A DNA stretch of 64,000 nt from positions 16,087,524 to 16,151,523 of the forward strand of contig JAOWCC010001501.1 in assembly GCA_030867875.1 (NCBI GenBank), given 5' to 3'. Origin of the DNA: Actinernus sp. WN-2022. Lineage: Eukaryota; Cnidaria; Anthozoa; Actiniaria; Actinernidae. This document shows positions 33,500-44,112 of this stretch, piece after piece. The notes beneath the pieces were generated by a model. That model did no database searches. It worked only from the letters and a program-made list of their open reading frames with translations, and was not told where the DNA came from. Every line of letters starts with the position of its first letter. Within the stretch, counting starts at the first letter, position 1. Made by a program: the position numbers and the translations under genes.

Positions 33500-33679
33500 A
33501 TAGATGTCATTCTGCCGTGGGTCTGTCCTCTCATACATACACAGATGACGCTAAAACTTGAATAGAAGAACAGTGACGACAATCGACTACGTCTCGTGGC
33601 GTACTTCTTTGTTCTCGTCACGTTGTGACGTCATCTGAACATCTATAAGAGGTCAGACGCACAGCAAAATGACATCTAT
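33500..33679. mobile_element. Fold-back element (ATAGATGTCATTCTGC ends)
   Basis: ATAGATGTCATTCTGCCG at the left and GCAAAATGACATCTAT at the right; inner arms share GTCTGTCCTCTCATA and ACAGATGACG. About half of the same palindrome is present at 6290-6372. Confidence 0.8.
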
Positions 33680-33734
33680 GTTTGAAATAAACATGTATAA
33701 AGGAAATCTTGTGAAATCCATAATTCTAGTGAAT

Positions 33735-35580
33735 AGTCCAGTTTCGAAAACTACCGCTGCATGCGATTACTACAGGCTCATCTGCGCAGTGTTAAGCCTG
33801 GTTCACACCAGCGACACAAGCATAAGCACAAGCAACATACGCAGACACAGTAAAGCCTGGTTCACACTAGCGACGAAAGCATAAGCGCAAGCGACATACT
33901 CGGACAGTAAAGCCTGGTTCACACTAGCGACACAAGCATAAGCACAAGGAATATACACAGACGCAGTAAAACCTCGTTCACACTAGCGATGCAAGCATAA
34001 GCGCATGCAACATACGTCGATGCAGTAAAGCCTGGTTCACACTAGCGACACAAGCATAAGCTCAATCAACACACGCAGACGCAGTAAAAGCAGGTACACA
34101 CTAGCGACGCAAGAATAAGCGCAAGCAACACACGCAGACGCAGTAAAACCTCGTTCACACTAGTGATGCAAGCATAAGCGCATGCAACATACATGTACGT
34201 CGATGCAGTAAAGCCTGGTTCACACTAGCGACACAAGCATAAGCACAAGCAACATATGCAGACACAGTAAAGCCTGGTTCTCACTAGCGACGAAAGCATA
34301 AGCGCAAGCGACATACTCGGACAGTAAAGCCTGGTTCACACTAGCGACACAAGCATAAGCACAAGGAATATACACAGACGCAGTAAAACCTCGTTCACAC
34401 TAGCGATGCAAGCATAAGCGCATGCAACATACGTCGATGCAGTAAAGCCTGGTTCACACTAGCGACACAAGCATAAGCTCAATCAACACACGCAGACGCA
34501 GTAAAAGCAGGTACACACTAGCGACGCAAGAATAAGCGCAAGCAACACACGCAGACAAACCTCGTTCACACTAGCGATGCAAGCATAAGCGCATGCAACA
34601 TACATGTACGTCGATGCAGTAAAGCCTGGTTCACACTAGCGACACAAGCATAAGCACAAGCAACATACGCAGACGCAGTAAAGCCAGGTCCACACTAGCG
34701 ACGCAAGAATAAGCGCAAGCAACACATGCAGACACAGTAAAACCTCGTTCACACTAGCGATGCAAGCATAAGCGCATGCAACATACATGTACGTCGATGC
34801 AGTAAAGCCTGGTTCACACTAGTGACACAAGCATAAGCACAAGCAACATACGCAGATGCAGTAAAACCTCGTTCACACAAGAGACGCAAGCATAAGCGCA
34901 TGCAACATACGTCGATGCAGTAAAGCCTGGTTCACACTAGCGACACAAGCATAAGCTCAATCAACACACGCAGACGCAGTAAAGCCAGGTACACACTAGT
35001 GACACAAGCATAAGCACAAGCAACATACGCAGACGCAGTAAAGCCAGGTCCACACTAGCGACGCAAGAATAAGCGCAAGCAACACACGCAGACGCAGTAA
35101 AGCCAGGTCCACACTAGCGACGCAAGAATAAGCGCAAGCAACACACGCAGACGCAGTAAAGCCTGGTCCACAGTAGCGACGCAAGAATAAGCGCAAGCAA
35201 CACACGCAGACGCAGTAAAGCCAGGTCCACACTAGCGACGCAAGAATAAGCGCAAGCAACACACGCAGACGCAGTCAATGGATTGACCATTAGTGGTGCT
35301 TGTTCTTATCTCACAATTACAGCACTGCGTCTGCGTATGGTGCTTGGGTTTATGTTTGCGTCGCTAGTGTGAACCAGGCTTTATTGAGTCTCATTCTGAA
35401 GTTACACATTCACAATTACAAGCGGAGAGATGAGCTATGCACAGTTTTGTGTATTATTGTAGTTGCAATGTCTGTACCTTCTCGCTGGTATTTTCGAATA
35501 TTTAACGTCAGAATGAGACTGCGCAGATGAGTCTGCAGTCATCACAATCAGCGGCAAATTGCGAATATGAAAGAGATATA
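33735..35580. mobile_element. MITE-like element expanded by an internal 59-bp minisatellite
   Basis: The left end (TCCAGTTTCGAAAACTACCG, then GATTACTACAGGCTCATCTG) and right end (CTGCGCAGATGAGTCTGCAG, then ATCAGCGGCAAATTGCGAAT) are inverted relatives. The same ends bound the compact 259-bp copy at 60294-60552. Here about 1.5 kb of satellite lies between them. The right end is about 50 bp from a VPS13 exon. Confidence 0.75.
33793..35275 (+). repeat. 59-bp minisatellite, about 25 copies with higher-order structure
   Basis: Units read AAGCCTGGTTCACACTAGCG plus ACACAAGCATAAGCACAAGC and CATACGCAGACGCAGT. Blocks of about five units (33850-34200 versus 34270-34600) repeat nearly exactly, showing higher-order duplication. 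The last five or so units (34990-35275) are a homogeneous CCACACTAGCGACGCAAGAA type. Confidence 0.96.
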
Positions 35581-35628
35581 TTCAACTGCAGAATCCATTT
35601 GATAAGAAGCACACAAAAGCAGTTATAC

Positions 35629-35710
35629 CTGCATAGTATAGTGCCTTGTAATCTGCCCTTGGAGATTATCCTGCGTAATGAAGACCCCAACTCGTTCGAA
35701 GAAAGCTAGC
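35629..35710 (-). CDS. VPS13A: VPS13 exon (KLAFFERVGVF)
   Basis: 82 nt, phase 2 in and phase 0 out. Acceptor TATTTTGTAG, donor GTATAA. LAFFERVGVFITQDNL followed by RHYTMQ is the conserved LAxFExxxxF...xHYxxQ segment. The exon sits about 50 bp from a satellite-bearing MITE-like element on one side and 25 bp from a fold-back on the other. Confidence 0.95.
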
Positions 35711-35732
35711 CTACAAAATAACAACAAACATG

Positions 35733-36244
35733 TTAAAGTGCCATTGGTGGCTATTTTGTGCAATTAAAATTAAATTTGGAGAGCGCGAACATAATTTTTT
35801 TTCGTGTCGAAGTCAGGCATAATTGCCAAAATCGTGCGACAATTTTTTATGCCGTTAAAGAGATGCTAATTACAAGCGTGACGTCAATTGGTGTGCACAT
35901 TTATATTCACAAAAGTAAAAATATGGCCGACGGCAAGGTTTCTTTGAGAGAAAATATGACAGACGGCAAGGCCCCTCTAGTAAGACATAGTTAGAATGAA
36001 ATTAGACAAGCAACGCACTGTATTTTGTCGTATTTACGGAGACGAACATAGATGTGCACATCAACGACGTCACGCATGTGATTAGCATATCTTTAACGGC
36101 ATAAAAATTGTCGCATGAGTTTTGGCAATTATGCCTGACTTGGATACGAACAAAATTATGTTCGCGCTCTCCAAATATATTTTTAATTGCACAAAATGGC
36201 CAATGGAATACTAAAATTCAATTTTTCACTCCATAGACACTTTA
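35733..36244. mobile_element. Fold-back element with about 160-bp arms
   Basis: The left arm from about 35735 (CCATTGGTGGCTATTTTGTG, GAGAGCGCGAACATAATTTT, ATTTTTTATGCCGTTAAAGA) pairs with the right arm up to 36207 (TCTTTAACGGCATAAAAATT, TTATGTTCGCGCTCTCCAAA, CACAAAATGGCCAATGG). It begins about 25 bp from the acceptor of the VPS13 exon 35629-35710. Confidence 0.85.
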
Positions 36245-36699
36245 AAGGAGCTGTCACTGGTCTCACCACTGGCCGAAAAACGCGCGGAGTGTAGTCGAAT
36301 CTGCTTTGATCTTCTACGTTTTGCGGCCCGTCAACCTCAAACAAAATATACCCATCATAATCTGTCAATCTTAAATGAAATCGGTTTTTGAACTAGATTA
36401 ATTTAATAAATATATATATTCAATACAATCCACAGGTATTTGAAATTGAACCTTTGTGAGACTTTGATTCAGTATTTCCGATATGCTAACTTAAAAATAG
36501 TTTAAAAGTATGCAAATTAGGAGGCGGCCATTGTGAATGTGGTCAATACAATGTGGCCACCAAAACCTCTCACATATACTGCGTAGATCCCGTTTGAGCT
36601 GTCGAATTTTTCATGTGTCAAATTCACTGCTAATGAGCTAGGCTATTATTTACTGCTAATGAGCTAGGTTATTACAGCTCGTTAGCACTGAGCTCGGCG

Positions 36700-36930
36700 C
36701 ACATGACGTTTGAAATGAGACTATTAAAGGAGCCGCGTCAGCCTCCATTTTTGATGCCATCGAAAATGGCCGCAAAGCCAATTCTCAGTTCCTCGGCTAC
36801 AGCGAGAATGACTTTAAGAAATACGTACAATAATCAACAGATCCTGAATACCTTAATTGGTTTAATTCAGAATTAGGTTACAGGAAAGGAAACTGATAGC
36901 TTGTGAGGTGCGCAAAGGACACTGGGTAAA
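36700..36930 (+). repeat. Dispersed repeat (GGTTACAGGAAAGGAAACTG), copy 1
   Basis: Shares GAAAATGGCCG, ACAGGAAAGGAAACTGATAG and GAGGTGCGCAAAGGACWCTG with 57780-57985. A dispersed element of unknown class. Confidence 0.65.
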
Positions 36931-37129
36931 AGCCTTGGTCTAACGGTTTCAACATCGATACATTTGTTGAAACTGTTTGACCAGCACTAGGGCTATCTTC
37001 ATGTTTTGTAGTCCGGGCCCGAGTCTGTTTCGCATATTGATAACAATGCTGCTATTCCTAGCACTAGGTTCAACCTCCGTTCATGTAAACGGACACTACA
37101 GGTCCTCTGATCCATAGCTCATAACATAC

Positions 37130-37260
37130 TTAAGCTGGGCATCGTTCATGTCGGTCAGAGTTGCGCCGATGGAGTCGATAAAGAAATCCATGATGTGCGA
37201 AGCAAACGCTTGGTCAGGGTCATCCTCAGGATCACTGATCAGCGAGAAACTCAAGTTGAT
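37130..37260 (-). CDS. VPS13A: VPS13 exon (DSIGATLTDMNDAQLK)
   Basis: 131 nt, phase 0 in and phase 2 out (AA|GTATGT). Acceptor TCGGTTCTTAG. Starts INLSFSL, then an acidic loop, then DSIGATLTDMNDAQLK, the SIGxTLTDVxDVxxK motif of VPS13A/C. Confidence 0.97.
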
Positions 37261-37337
37261 CTAAGAACCGAGAAAGAAAAAAACCTTATTTACGTGTCTA
37301 GTCTTCTATATGACCGTACAAGGGGGTTACTAATCGG

Positions 37338-37498
37338 GGACATGAATTGGAGATTAGGTTGGTTTTTGAGGAGTGAGGAAAACCGAAAAATGGGCGAGAT
37401 AACAACACAACTCACATATGGCGCCGCGTTGGGGAGATCGAACCCGGGCCACAGAGGTGAGAGGCGAAGCGCCTACTATTCCGCCACCTCGGCTCCCC
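37338..37498 (-). mobile_element. tRNA-derived SINE
   Basis: On the minus strand GGGGAGCCGAGGTGGCGGAA, then CTCTGTGGCCCGGGTTCGAT (B box GGGTTCGATCTCC) and a core TTTTCCTCACTCCTCAAAAA then ACCAACC. Best-preserved head of the family in this window. Confidence 0.85.
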
Positions 37499-37829
37499 AA
37501 ACATCAAATAAATCATTGGCAAATCCTAGAAGTACGCCGTGTGACTTGTTCTTACACGCGATGGACGATCAAAGACAATTGTCCGTTTTTTTTATTATAA
37601 AAAAGAAAAAGGTACTTCCGCCTCGCCCCCTCCCCCCTCCCCCTTACATGAAAATATGGCAAAAAAGGTAAAGGTATTCATTTATATAGCGCAAATTCTA
37701 TATGAGTATATTCAAATGCGCCTCACAAGGTTATTTTTGTGATACGGACTGCTGTTGTGGCGCAATGTGCTGCCGTGCAGTTCACAATTATGAGTGATTG
37801 TTAGTACCTCAGAATACCAGGCTGTTGTG

Positions 37830-38000
37830 TCGGGAGACAATCCCCTACTCTTTCTCGAAATAACATAACAGGTTCTTTCACGTCTCCCTCGTATAGATTA
37901 GAAGAGGAAGGAAACAGGGCCAACGGCTTATACGTCCCTGCCCAAGGACGCGGCCGGGATTCGAAACCGTGCTCTGCCAACTGAGCTAACCAGTGATGGC
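37830..38000 (-). mobile_element. Second SINE family: tRNA head without anticodon arm
   Basis: On the minus strand GCCATCACTGGTTAGCTCAG then TTGGCAGAGCAC runs directly into GGTTTCGAATCCCGGCCGCG. The D-arm/A box (TTAGCTCAGTTGG) and T-arm/B box (GGTTTCGAATCCC) are both good, but the anticodon arm between them is missing. A body of about 120 bp follows. Confidence 0.75.
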
Positions 38001-38765
38001 ACTTCCAGGTCTTAGCCAACATGGCGACGATGACGTCACATGGACACGCCGAAGAACTACAGGCTTTCCATTCCACAAAATGTGACTTTTCATTATGGTG
38101 AATATGAGCCAGCTTCCTCCGTGGGCAACTCTACTAATATCCGCAGTTTGAGAGTTTGGGTTTCCTGTGCCAGTATCAGGGAAGAGAGAGCACTGGGGCC
38201 GAGAGGAAGGAAAACATAGATCTCTCCCATCTTCTTTCCCCTCCCCTTACTCGCCAGTCTCTCTCCTAACCACAGGTAACCCAATCCTGAACAGCAAATC
38301 TTCTGCACTCCTTGAAGTGCCTATAAGCCCTAGCCAGAAATAATTGATTTGGGCGCAGTAAAGTGTTCAAAATCTTGTTCAACTATTTTTGGGGCGATTT
38401 ATGCTCGTAATGCATTACAAATCCTTGATATGACGTCATTTAAGGGACATTATGCTAATGAGTTGAAAATGAATTGAGTTGAAAATGAATTGAATCATAG
38501 ACATTTGATACTTACAAGCTGAGAGAAAGATAGCTGACATAAAAACAGAGGAAAAGGAACTAGAGTTAGATTCCGACTTAATTGATGTCATTGAAATTTG
38601 ATTCCTTAATATAAAACGTAAATGCGAGACGTTAATTAATATTTTTCTATATGTCGGTCATTTTGTTCCCCTTTTGACATTAAATAAAAGCCAACTGGCA
38701 AGGGCTTATTTGCACTTTAACAGCTTATTTATTTCTCCAGTCAGACTGAGTAGCATTCGACATAC

Positions 38766-38822
38766 CTTCAAAGGTGAGAGGTGAAAATATTCCAGGAAAA
38801 CGCGTTGCGTTTGGAGAGCATC
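38766..38822 (-). CDS. VPS13A: VPS13 small exon (LEYFHLSPLK)
   Basis: 19 codons, phase 0/0. Acceptor CTTCACAACAG, donor GTATGT. VFLEYFHLSPLK matches the conserved YFExLHISPIK motif that precedes the next exon's INLSFSL. Confidence 0.93.
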
Positions 38823-38854
38823 CTGTTGTGAAGAAACGAGAGATTAATAGACTT

Positions 38855-39007
38855 TTGTATAATTATTGGTTCCTACTTCCGGTTAAATATCGATACATCT
38901 CTAGCCTCACTTCCATGCAACTGGAAGTATTCTACTTCCGGTTGCATGAAAGCGAGGTTAGAGATGTATCTTGATTTAACCGGAAGTAGAACCCAGAATT
39001 ATGCATA
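38855..39007. mobile_element. Fold-back element (TACTTCCGGTTAAAT arms)
   Basis: ATAATTATTGGTTCCTACTTCCGG at the left and CCGGAAGTAGAACCCAGAATTAT at the right; inner arms share GATACATCTCTA and GTTGCATG words. It begins about 35 bp from VPS13 exon 38766-38822. Confidence 0.85.
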
Positions 39008-39081
39008 GGGTCTATTATATCTTATCCAGTGTACATTGTGTTTATCATCACATGAGAATATTTCAGCACAGTCGAACTCAC

Positions 39082-39147
39082 CTTAACTGCCATAGTCTCC
39101 TCGAGCTGCACCTTAACACTGTTCAGGTCTAATTTGAAGTTTGTTTC
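39082..39147 (-). CDS. VPS13A: VPS13 small exon
   Basis: 22 codons, phase 0/0. Acceptor CAAACAACAG, donor GTGAGT (strong). Encodes FKLDLNSVKVQLEETMAVK. Assigned by position, phase and splice sites, since this linker varies between species. Confidence 0.8.
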
Positions 39148-39810
39148 CTGTTGTTTGCGGCAGGGAGAAAAAGTGAGTTAATTTGTTGGCCCACCTGGAC
39201 CAGGAGTAGGCTTGGGTAAATTATGCCGGCACACTAGGGCCTTCAATACGAGCATCGATCATAATGCCGGCATAATAGGCCATTTCCCAAGCATAGAATT
39301 GGAAATGAGTGATAACAGAAGAGAAGGAGCTGGGTACGAGCCACGAGTGATACACTCATCGAAGCAGAACGAGTCTCTGAGGTGGAAATTCTATATATTA
39401 TCGCAATACACGTTTTGAGGGACGTCATCACGTGACCGACCATGATTCACATCAGAGTGTGGTAGTCTGCGAGATTTTTCCACTCAAATATAATATGGTA
39501 TATCTTGGAAACGTATTTTTCCACGAGTATAATGCGAGCATAATAGCCATCTTCGAGCATAATAGAGGACTTAAGCGGGCAGTTCCAGCGGCCAGTTCCA
39601 GCAGGCGTAATAGCCAATTTAACGAGCAAAATTTTCTCAAGCCCAATGCAACCAGTTCAAATTTTATACTCGTATTTTACAAGTCTGCCTATTGTTTTGT
39701 AAAATACATGTGTGAAAGTTTTAATGAATTGGTCCCAGGAACAACCTTTAATATATTTTTTAATGTTTAACATATGAAAATTACTCTAGACCTAGTATTT
39801 AAAATCATAA

Positions 39811-40105
39811 TTAAAGAGGCTGTGTCACGGTAATAGGCTTCGCGTTCCGGGCCGGAACGAAACAGCAATTTCCACCGTTTTTGATATGACCTACCGAACC
39901 TCTCGGCCATGTGGGATGCTTAAAATCAAAACAAATATGCATAAATGACCAACAAACAGTGTATATAAACAGTCCCCAGGGAAAATTTTAAAAATCCTTT
40001 TAATCAAGCATTGAAGGAGGGAAGTTTAACTGTTTGTACCCAATTAAAGCCACCAACCGAGCGATTACTCGATACATGCGCAGTACAATGACATAGCCCC
40101 TTTAA
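39811..40105. mobile_element. MITE copy, TTAAAGGGGCTRTGTCA family (best copy)
   Basis: TTAAAGAGGCTGTGTCA at the left and, inverted, TTAAAGGGGCTATGTCA at the right, 295 bp. TTCCGGGCCGGAACG lies near the left end. The last 70 bp (CCAATTAAAGCCACCAACCG then CGATACATGCGCAGTAC) recur at 57464-57535. Confidence 0.85.
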
Positions 40106-40109
40106 GGAC

Positions 40110-40400
40110 ATCCATGGTCCTGTCAATCAGTGGTGATGCTGTATCAACAGTCTCAAGGCAGTGTTACACTTGGAACGTTTCGTGCAACTTGTCTCGCAAT
40201 TATGTTGCGACACAAGCTGCAAGAGAAATTGCCAAGAAATATACCAAGATATCAACACATCCAGCAATATTTTTATTGCAGCAAGCGTTGCACGAAGTAG
40301 AACCAACTTGTACTTTTCGAAACGATTGCGGAAACACTGCAACAATTGTTTGACGTGTTGCACAGTATAACACCCTTCGCGCAACTAGTATCGCAACGGT
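40110..40400. mobile_element. Fold-back element rich in GTTGCG/CGCAAC words
   Basis: TTGTCTCGCAATTATGTTGC at the left and GCGCAACTAGTATCGCAAC at the right with TGTTACAC/GTATAACA near the ends. Loose palindrome, probably an old MITE. Confidence 0.6.
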
Positions 40401-40643
40401 TTGTATGCCCAGCCAATAAAAAATGAAGCAAAGCTGAGTCATATAATAAACTCGCTTGCTCGGTCCGTACGTAAGTTATGACCCTAGCGCGCGGGCCATA
40501 AACCAGGGGAAAACGTGGTCCATAACTTACGATACGGACCGGTCCATAACTTACGGTACGGCCCTCGCGCTGGTTTAATAAGAGGTACATATAATGTACG
40601 AGGTAAACAAACTGTTGATAAATACAATGAGCTGGGTACCAAC

Positions 40644-40746
40644 CTCGTCTACAGCCTCTGGCTGCTTGCTGAGCAGACTTGTTATAGCAATGATGAAACA
40701 CTTGTCCAGTTTGACGTTGATCTCCTGCACCAAAGCCTTGGCGTAC
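40644..40746 (-). CDS. VPS13A: VPS13 exon (YAKALVQEINVKLDKCF)
   Basis: 103 nt, phase 2 in and phase 0 out. Acceptor CTAATGTAG, donor GTTGGT (weak). YAKALVQEINVKLDKCFI matches the family (x)YFKVLxQExxxxLDxGFL segment. Confidence 0.95.
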
Positions 40747-41432
40747 CTACATTAGGCACGCACATCATCATACGGGCTTCGTACACTTTCATATGTTAAA
40801 AAATCTAGGACTTTCTAGGAGTTTCTTTCAGGCTTTTTAAAGAAGTTCACCAGGGGTATTTTGAAAAAACAAAACAAAATTCATGATATAAACTGCTTTC
40901 AATGCCAGGTTAAAGTAAACACTCTTTAATGATTAGGATTTCAGTTTTCCAGGAGTTAATTTTATTTTCCAGGACTCTTCAGGAAGAAAACAAATCCAGT
41001 GTATGAATTATTTATTTACAACATAACGAGATGGATACATACGTATATATTTTGAACTAAACTGAGTAAAAATGATAATAAACAGAAAAATAAAAAATAG
41101 AAAAAAAAGAAATACAAAGAAAAATATGTAAATAAACGAGAATATATATTGAAAATGAAAAAATAAAATTTTAATTAGTAGATAAAAAAGAGAAATAACA
41201 ATAATAAAAACAGGAAAATGAAATAGGAAAATACGAAATACGAAAATATATATAATTATGCAAGAATAGATATATAAATGAAAATTATATCTAGAATTTG
41301 GTAGATAAAACAAAAACAGAAAATATCAATAGAAGTAGAAAAAAAAACAGAAAAACAGAAAAATAAAAATAGGGAAAGATATGCGAGTGGGCATGTGAAT
41401 GGATATAAAACATAAATAAATAAATTTCTTAC

Positions 41433-41502
41433 TTAAAATGGTACACGCCTTGTGCTGGTACGTCATGGTATATAATGGACACTTCAATAAATGGTTTAGG
41501 AC
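41433..41502 (-). CDS. VPS13A: VPS13 exon (PKPFIEVSIIYH)
   Basis: 70 nt, phase 1 in and phase 2 out. Acceptor TTATATTGCAG, donor GTAAGA. GPKPFIEVSIIYHDV matches the family KPFxxVSxxxR strand. Confidence 0.95.
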
Positions 41503-41836
41503 CTGCAATATAACATATTCCAGGCAACTTATTCTTTGTAGATGTTTGAAATATTAATACTTAAAAACCGGCCGGAAATGACTGACAGTTGCACAAATGC
41601 TTTGTTTATTTGTTAGACAACGGTGGCCCGCAAGTTGAAACAAACTTGAAGACTAGAACGACTGCACATGAACCGTAAACTGGTCTATTAAACTCGCTTG
41701 CTCGGTTCATACTCCGCCTCCCTTTTTTTAGGGCCCGCACGCTTAAAGCAGGGGGGGAAATAACACGTATTTAGTTTACCATGTCATATCTACTGAGGGT
41801 CAATGAATCACAATAGGTACACTGCAGTCTACTCAC

Positions 41837-41918
41837 CATGACGGATAGCCACTCCGGGTGGCAGAGGAGCTGGGTATAGGACGACAGGAAATACGGTGCC
41901 ATACAACTGATTGTCGAT
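41837..41918 (-). CDS. VPS13A: VPS13 exon (IDNQLYGTVFPVVLYP)
   Basis: 82 nt, phase 0 in, phase 1 out. Acceptor TTCTGGTAG, donor GTGAGT. IDNQLYGTVFPVVLYPAP is close to the hallmark QIDNQLxGxxFPxVxxP of VPS13 proteins. Confidence 0.97.
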
Positions 41919-41942
41919 CTACCAGAACAATTGATATATTAA

Positions 41943-42334
41943 ACAATAACCTGCTTTGTAGTGTTGAAATATATGTCCTGATATTTCGTCCGCGGATATA
42001 TCTGTTCCGAGAAGAGAACAGTTCTCGAGCGTAGCTCGATGGAAACTGTGAGCTTCGAGGATCAGATAATATCCGCGGACAAATATCAGTTCTTATAACC
42101 CATCAAACATTTTCTCTCGCGCGTGATTGGTTGAATGCGTCACGTGACCTGATATGCGAATACACCCTCTGTGACCGTATACGCGCGCGTCAAAGAAAAT
42201 ATTTAAAGATGATAACAACGATAACCTGTTGTTCTCTTCTCGGATCAGATAATGTCCGCGGACGAAATATCAGGGCATATTTCGACGCCACAAATAGGTT
42301 GTTTTTATACTCAACGCCACGTGTAGGTTATTGT
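41943..42334. mobile_element. TIR element with nested palindrome (TTTCGTCCGCGGA)
   Basis: Left ACAATAACCTGCTTTGTAGT...TGTCCTGATATTTCGTCCGC and right CGGACGAAATATCAGGGCAT...CACGTGTAGGTTATTGT. A second palindrome around CCGCGGATAT is nested within it, ending at CAGATAATATCCGCGG. Begins about 25 bp from the acceptor of VPS13 exon 41837-41918. Confidence 0.8.
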
Positions 42335-42401
42335 CTTTGTAATCCCTCAAATATTAGCGACTTTAAGATACGACGACTACGGTCTACGGACACGCACCAA
42401 T

Positions 42402-42702
42402 AAAGCAGATTTTGCATGGGTGGGACAAACGACGGCATGTCCGTAGCCTTACCGTACTGTGACTTACTGTACCGTATCTCTGTAACTTGATTGGATCAGC
42501 AGGACAAAAATAATAGAGAAACCATTTCAATGTCACGGCATACCGTGCCGTAACCGTGCCGTAACCGTGCCGTAGTCATTGCCGTAATTTGTTCTACTCA
42601 TACGAAAGCTGCTCCAAACCATTTCAATATCACGGCATGTCGTACAGTACCCGTACTGTAGTCTGTGCCGTAGTTTGTCCCACTCATACGAAATCTGCTC
42701 TA
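42402..42702. mobile_element. MITE copy, GAGCRGATTTCGTAYGAG family
   Basis: Left AAAGCAGATTTTGCATGGGT and right CCCACTCATACGAAATCTGC. Interior has GCCGTAACCGTGCCGTAACC and CCATTTCAATGTCACGGCA, as in the copies at 6375-6753 and 60996-61184. A right-end copy at about 42602 suggests one nested in another. Confidence 0.8.
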
Positions 42703-42852
42703 AAAGACTGGAACGAGACACTCGTGATGGTTTCATCCCAGTCGTATGGCTGAGCAGTTATGTTGCACCGTGTGTCCGTACCTTCACGCGCACAAGAACG
42801 CCGCGCACGCATACCAGCACACAAGAAAGCACACGCAGATGATGAATCATAC

Positions 42853-42987
42853 CTGGATTCTGTGCATTTTACAATGGACGCTCTGGTAATGTTCCGAGGA
42901 GCAGTAGTGGAGCCATAGCGCAGGCTCGAACGACCGTCTTAGAGCACCCTCGTACGGCTGAACCATTGTCATTCTACTGAAATCAAC
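42853..42987 (-). CDS. VPS13A: VPS13 exon (PYEGALRRSFEPALWLHY)
   Basis: 45 codons, phase 0/0. Acceptor TTTTTATGCAG, donor GTATGA. MVQPYEGALRRSFEPALWLH and a final KMHRIQ correspond to the family pattern PYxxxLRRxxxPGLxxxY followed by the xxxRLQIDNQ strand encoded by the next exon. Confidence 0.93.
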
Positions 42988-43140
42988 CTGCATAAAAAAT
43001 CAAAATAACTCGTTGTGATATCTCTTTTCCCTCAGGCGTAAGAAGTGCCTTACTACAGGTGTGTGTACTAACACTGTAGCAAAATAACACAGCAAATCAA
43101 GATTAGCAGAGATTTGATTATCAAGATTCTCCTAAATTAC

Positions 43141-43270
43141 CACAGCCGTCTCGTCCATGTTGATATGTTGCTCTCCGTTTTTCCAAGAATCTTCCAGCCA
43201 AGAAGACAATTCTATGTTAAGGGTTTTCCATCTGCCTGGTGATTTCTGAACTTGCCAGACGGAAGTGGAA
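43141..43270 (-). CDS. VPS13A: VPS13 exon (SVWQVQKSPGRWKTL)
   Basis: 130 nt, phase 2 in, phase 0 out. Acceptor TTTTGTTCAG gives a Ser at the split codon; donor GTAATT. STSVWQVQKSPGRWKTLN matches the VVWExK..xRWKxL motif of the family, joining directly to the exon at 47668-47777. Confidence 0.93.
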
Positions 43271-44112
43271 CTGAACAAAAAGTAACGCAATTAAACGGGA
43301 TAGGAGTGGTTTATAATTGTCGTAAAATCAAAACCAAAGTAATTGGCTTTTTGCAGGAATGCAATCACATGGTTGTACTGAGTGGCAAAGAATCATAATT
43401 CATTCAAAGAATGAGTGTGCACAGACAAAAATAAACTAGAAAATGGCTTATTTTCCAACGTTTTTCTCTATATAAATCGAGAGTTGGAAAGAACCGTAGC
43501 TTGGTTATATTAACACAATTAGACTTCTCGTTAAGGGGATACCCGAGTGAAAAACACATTTGTGCTCAAAAGCATCTTTCTGATGTACTTTGTTCAGAAA
43601 ATGTATTAAAATTTGATTAAACTTTTTCAGAGTTGAGAACGAACCCCTCAAAGTTGGCCCCGCGAAGACCTGGGCGCCGCCATCTTGTTCACATTAATTC
43701 ATGTGACGTTTTTTACGTCACTTCGTCCCACCGGAGTCTTTTGGCTAACTTGTAGCGACTTGTTTTCTTTGTAGAATTTTCATACGCTCGGAATTAGAGT
43801 AGATTTTCATCGATATGGCTGAGGAATTTCGTACTAGAACAAAACTATGATGAAGACGATATTGTGAGAGAAGTCAGAAGACTGGGAGGACGAAGAAAAG
43901 CATGTGGAAGGCGAGAATATCAGATGAACAACAAAAGGCGGCTACCAAGCTAGTGCTACACTGGTGTTGTGCTATGATGTAAAGATTCGCTGTGTATTTT
44001 TGTATGGAATTTGTCAACCTTAAACACAAAACTAAAGGTAGATTATGACAATATTGATATCGGCATAGTAATCGAAACTTGTTTAATTTGAGTGTAGCAA
44101 GCCACATAATTT

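Noticed and set aside
36183..36368. Minus frame MTDYDGYILFEVDGPQ as a VPS13 exon between 37130 and 29454.
   Set aside because: The true exon (35629-35710) fits phase and the LAFFE motif; this frame has no family match and overlaps the end of a fold-back.
41008..41313. 101-codon minus frame very rich in Phe and Ile that looks like a membrane protein.
   Set aside because: It is a translation of a low-complexity A-rich (plus strand) intron tract; composition alone explains it.
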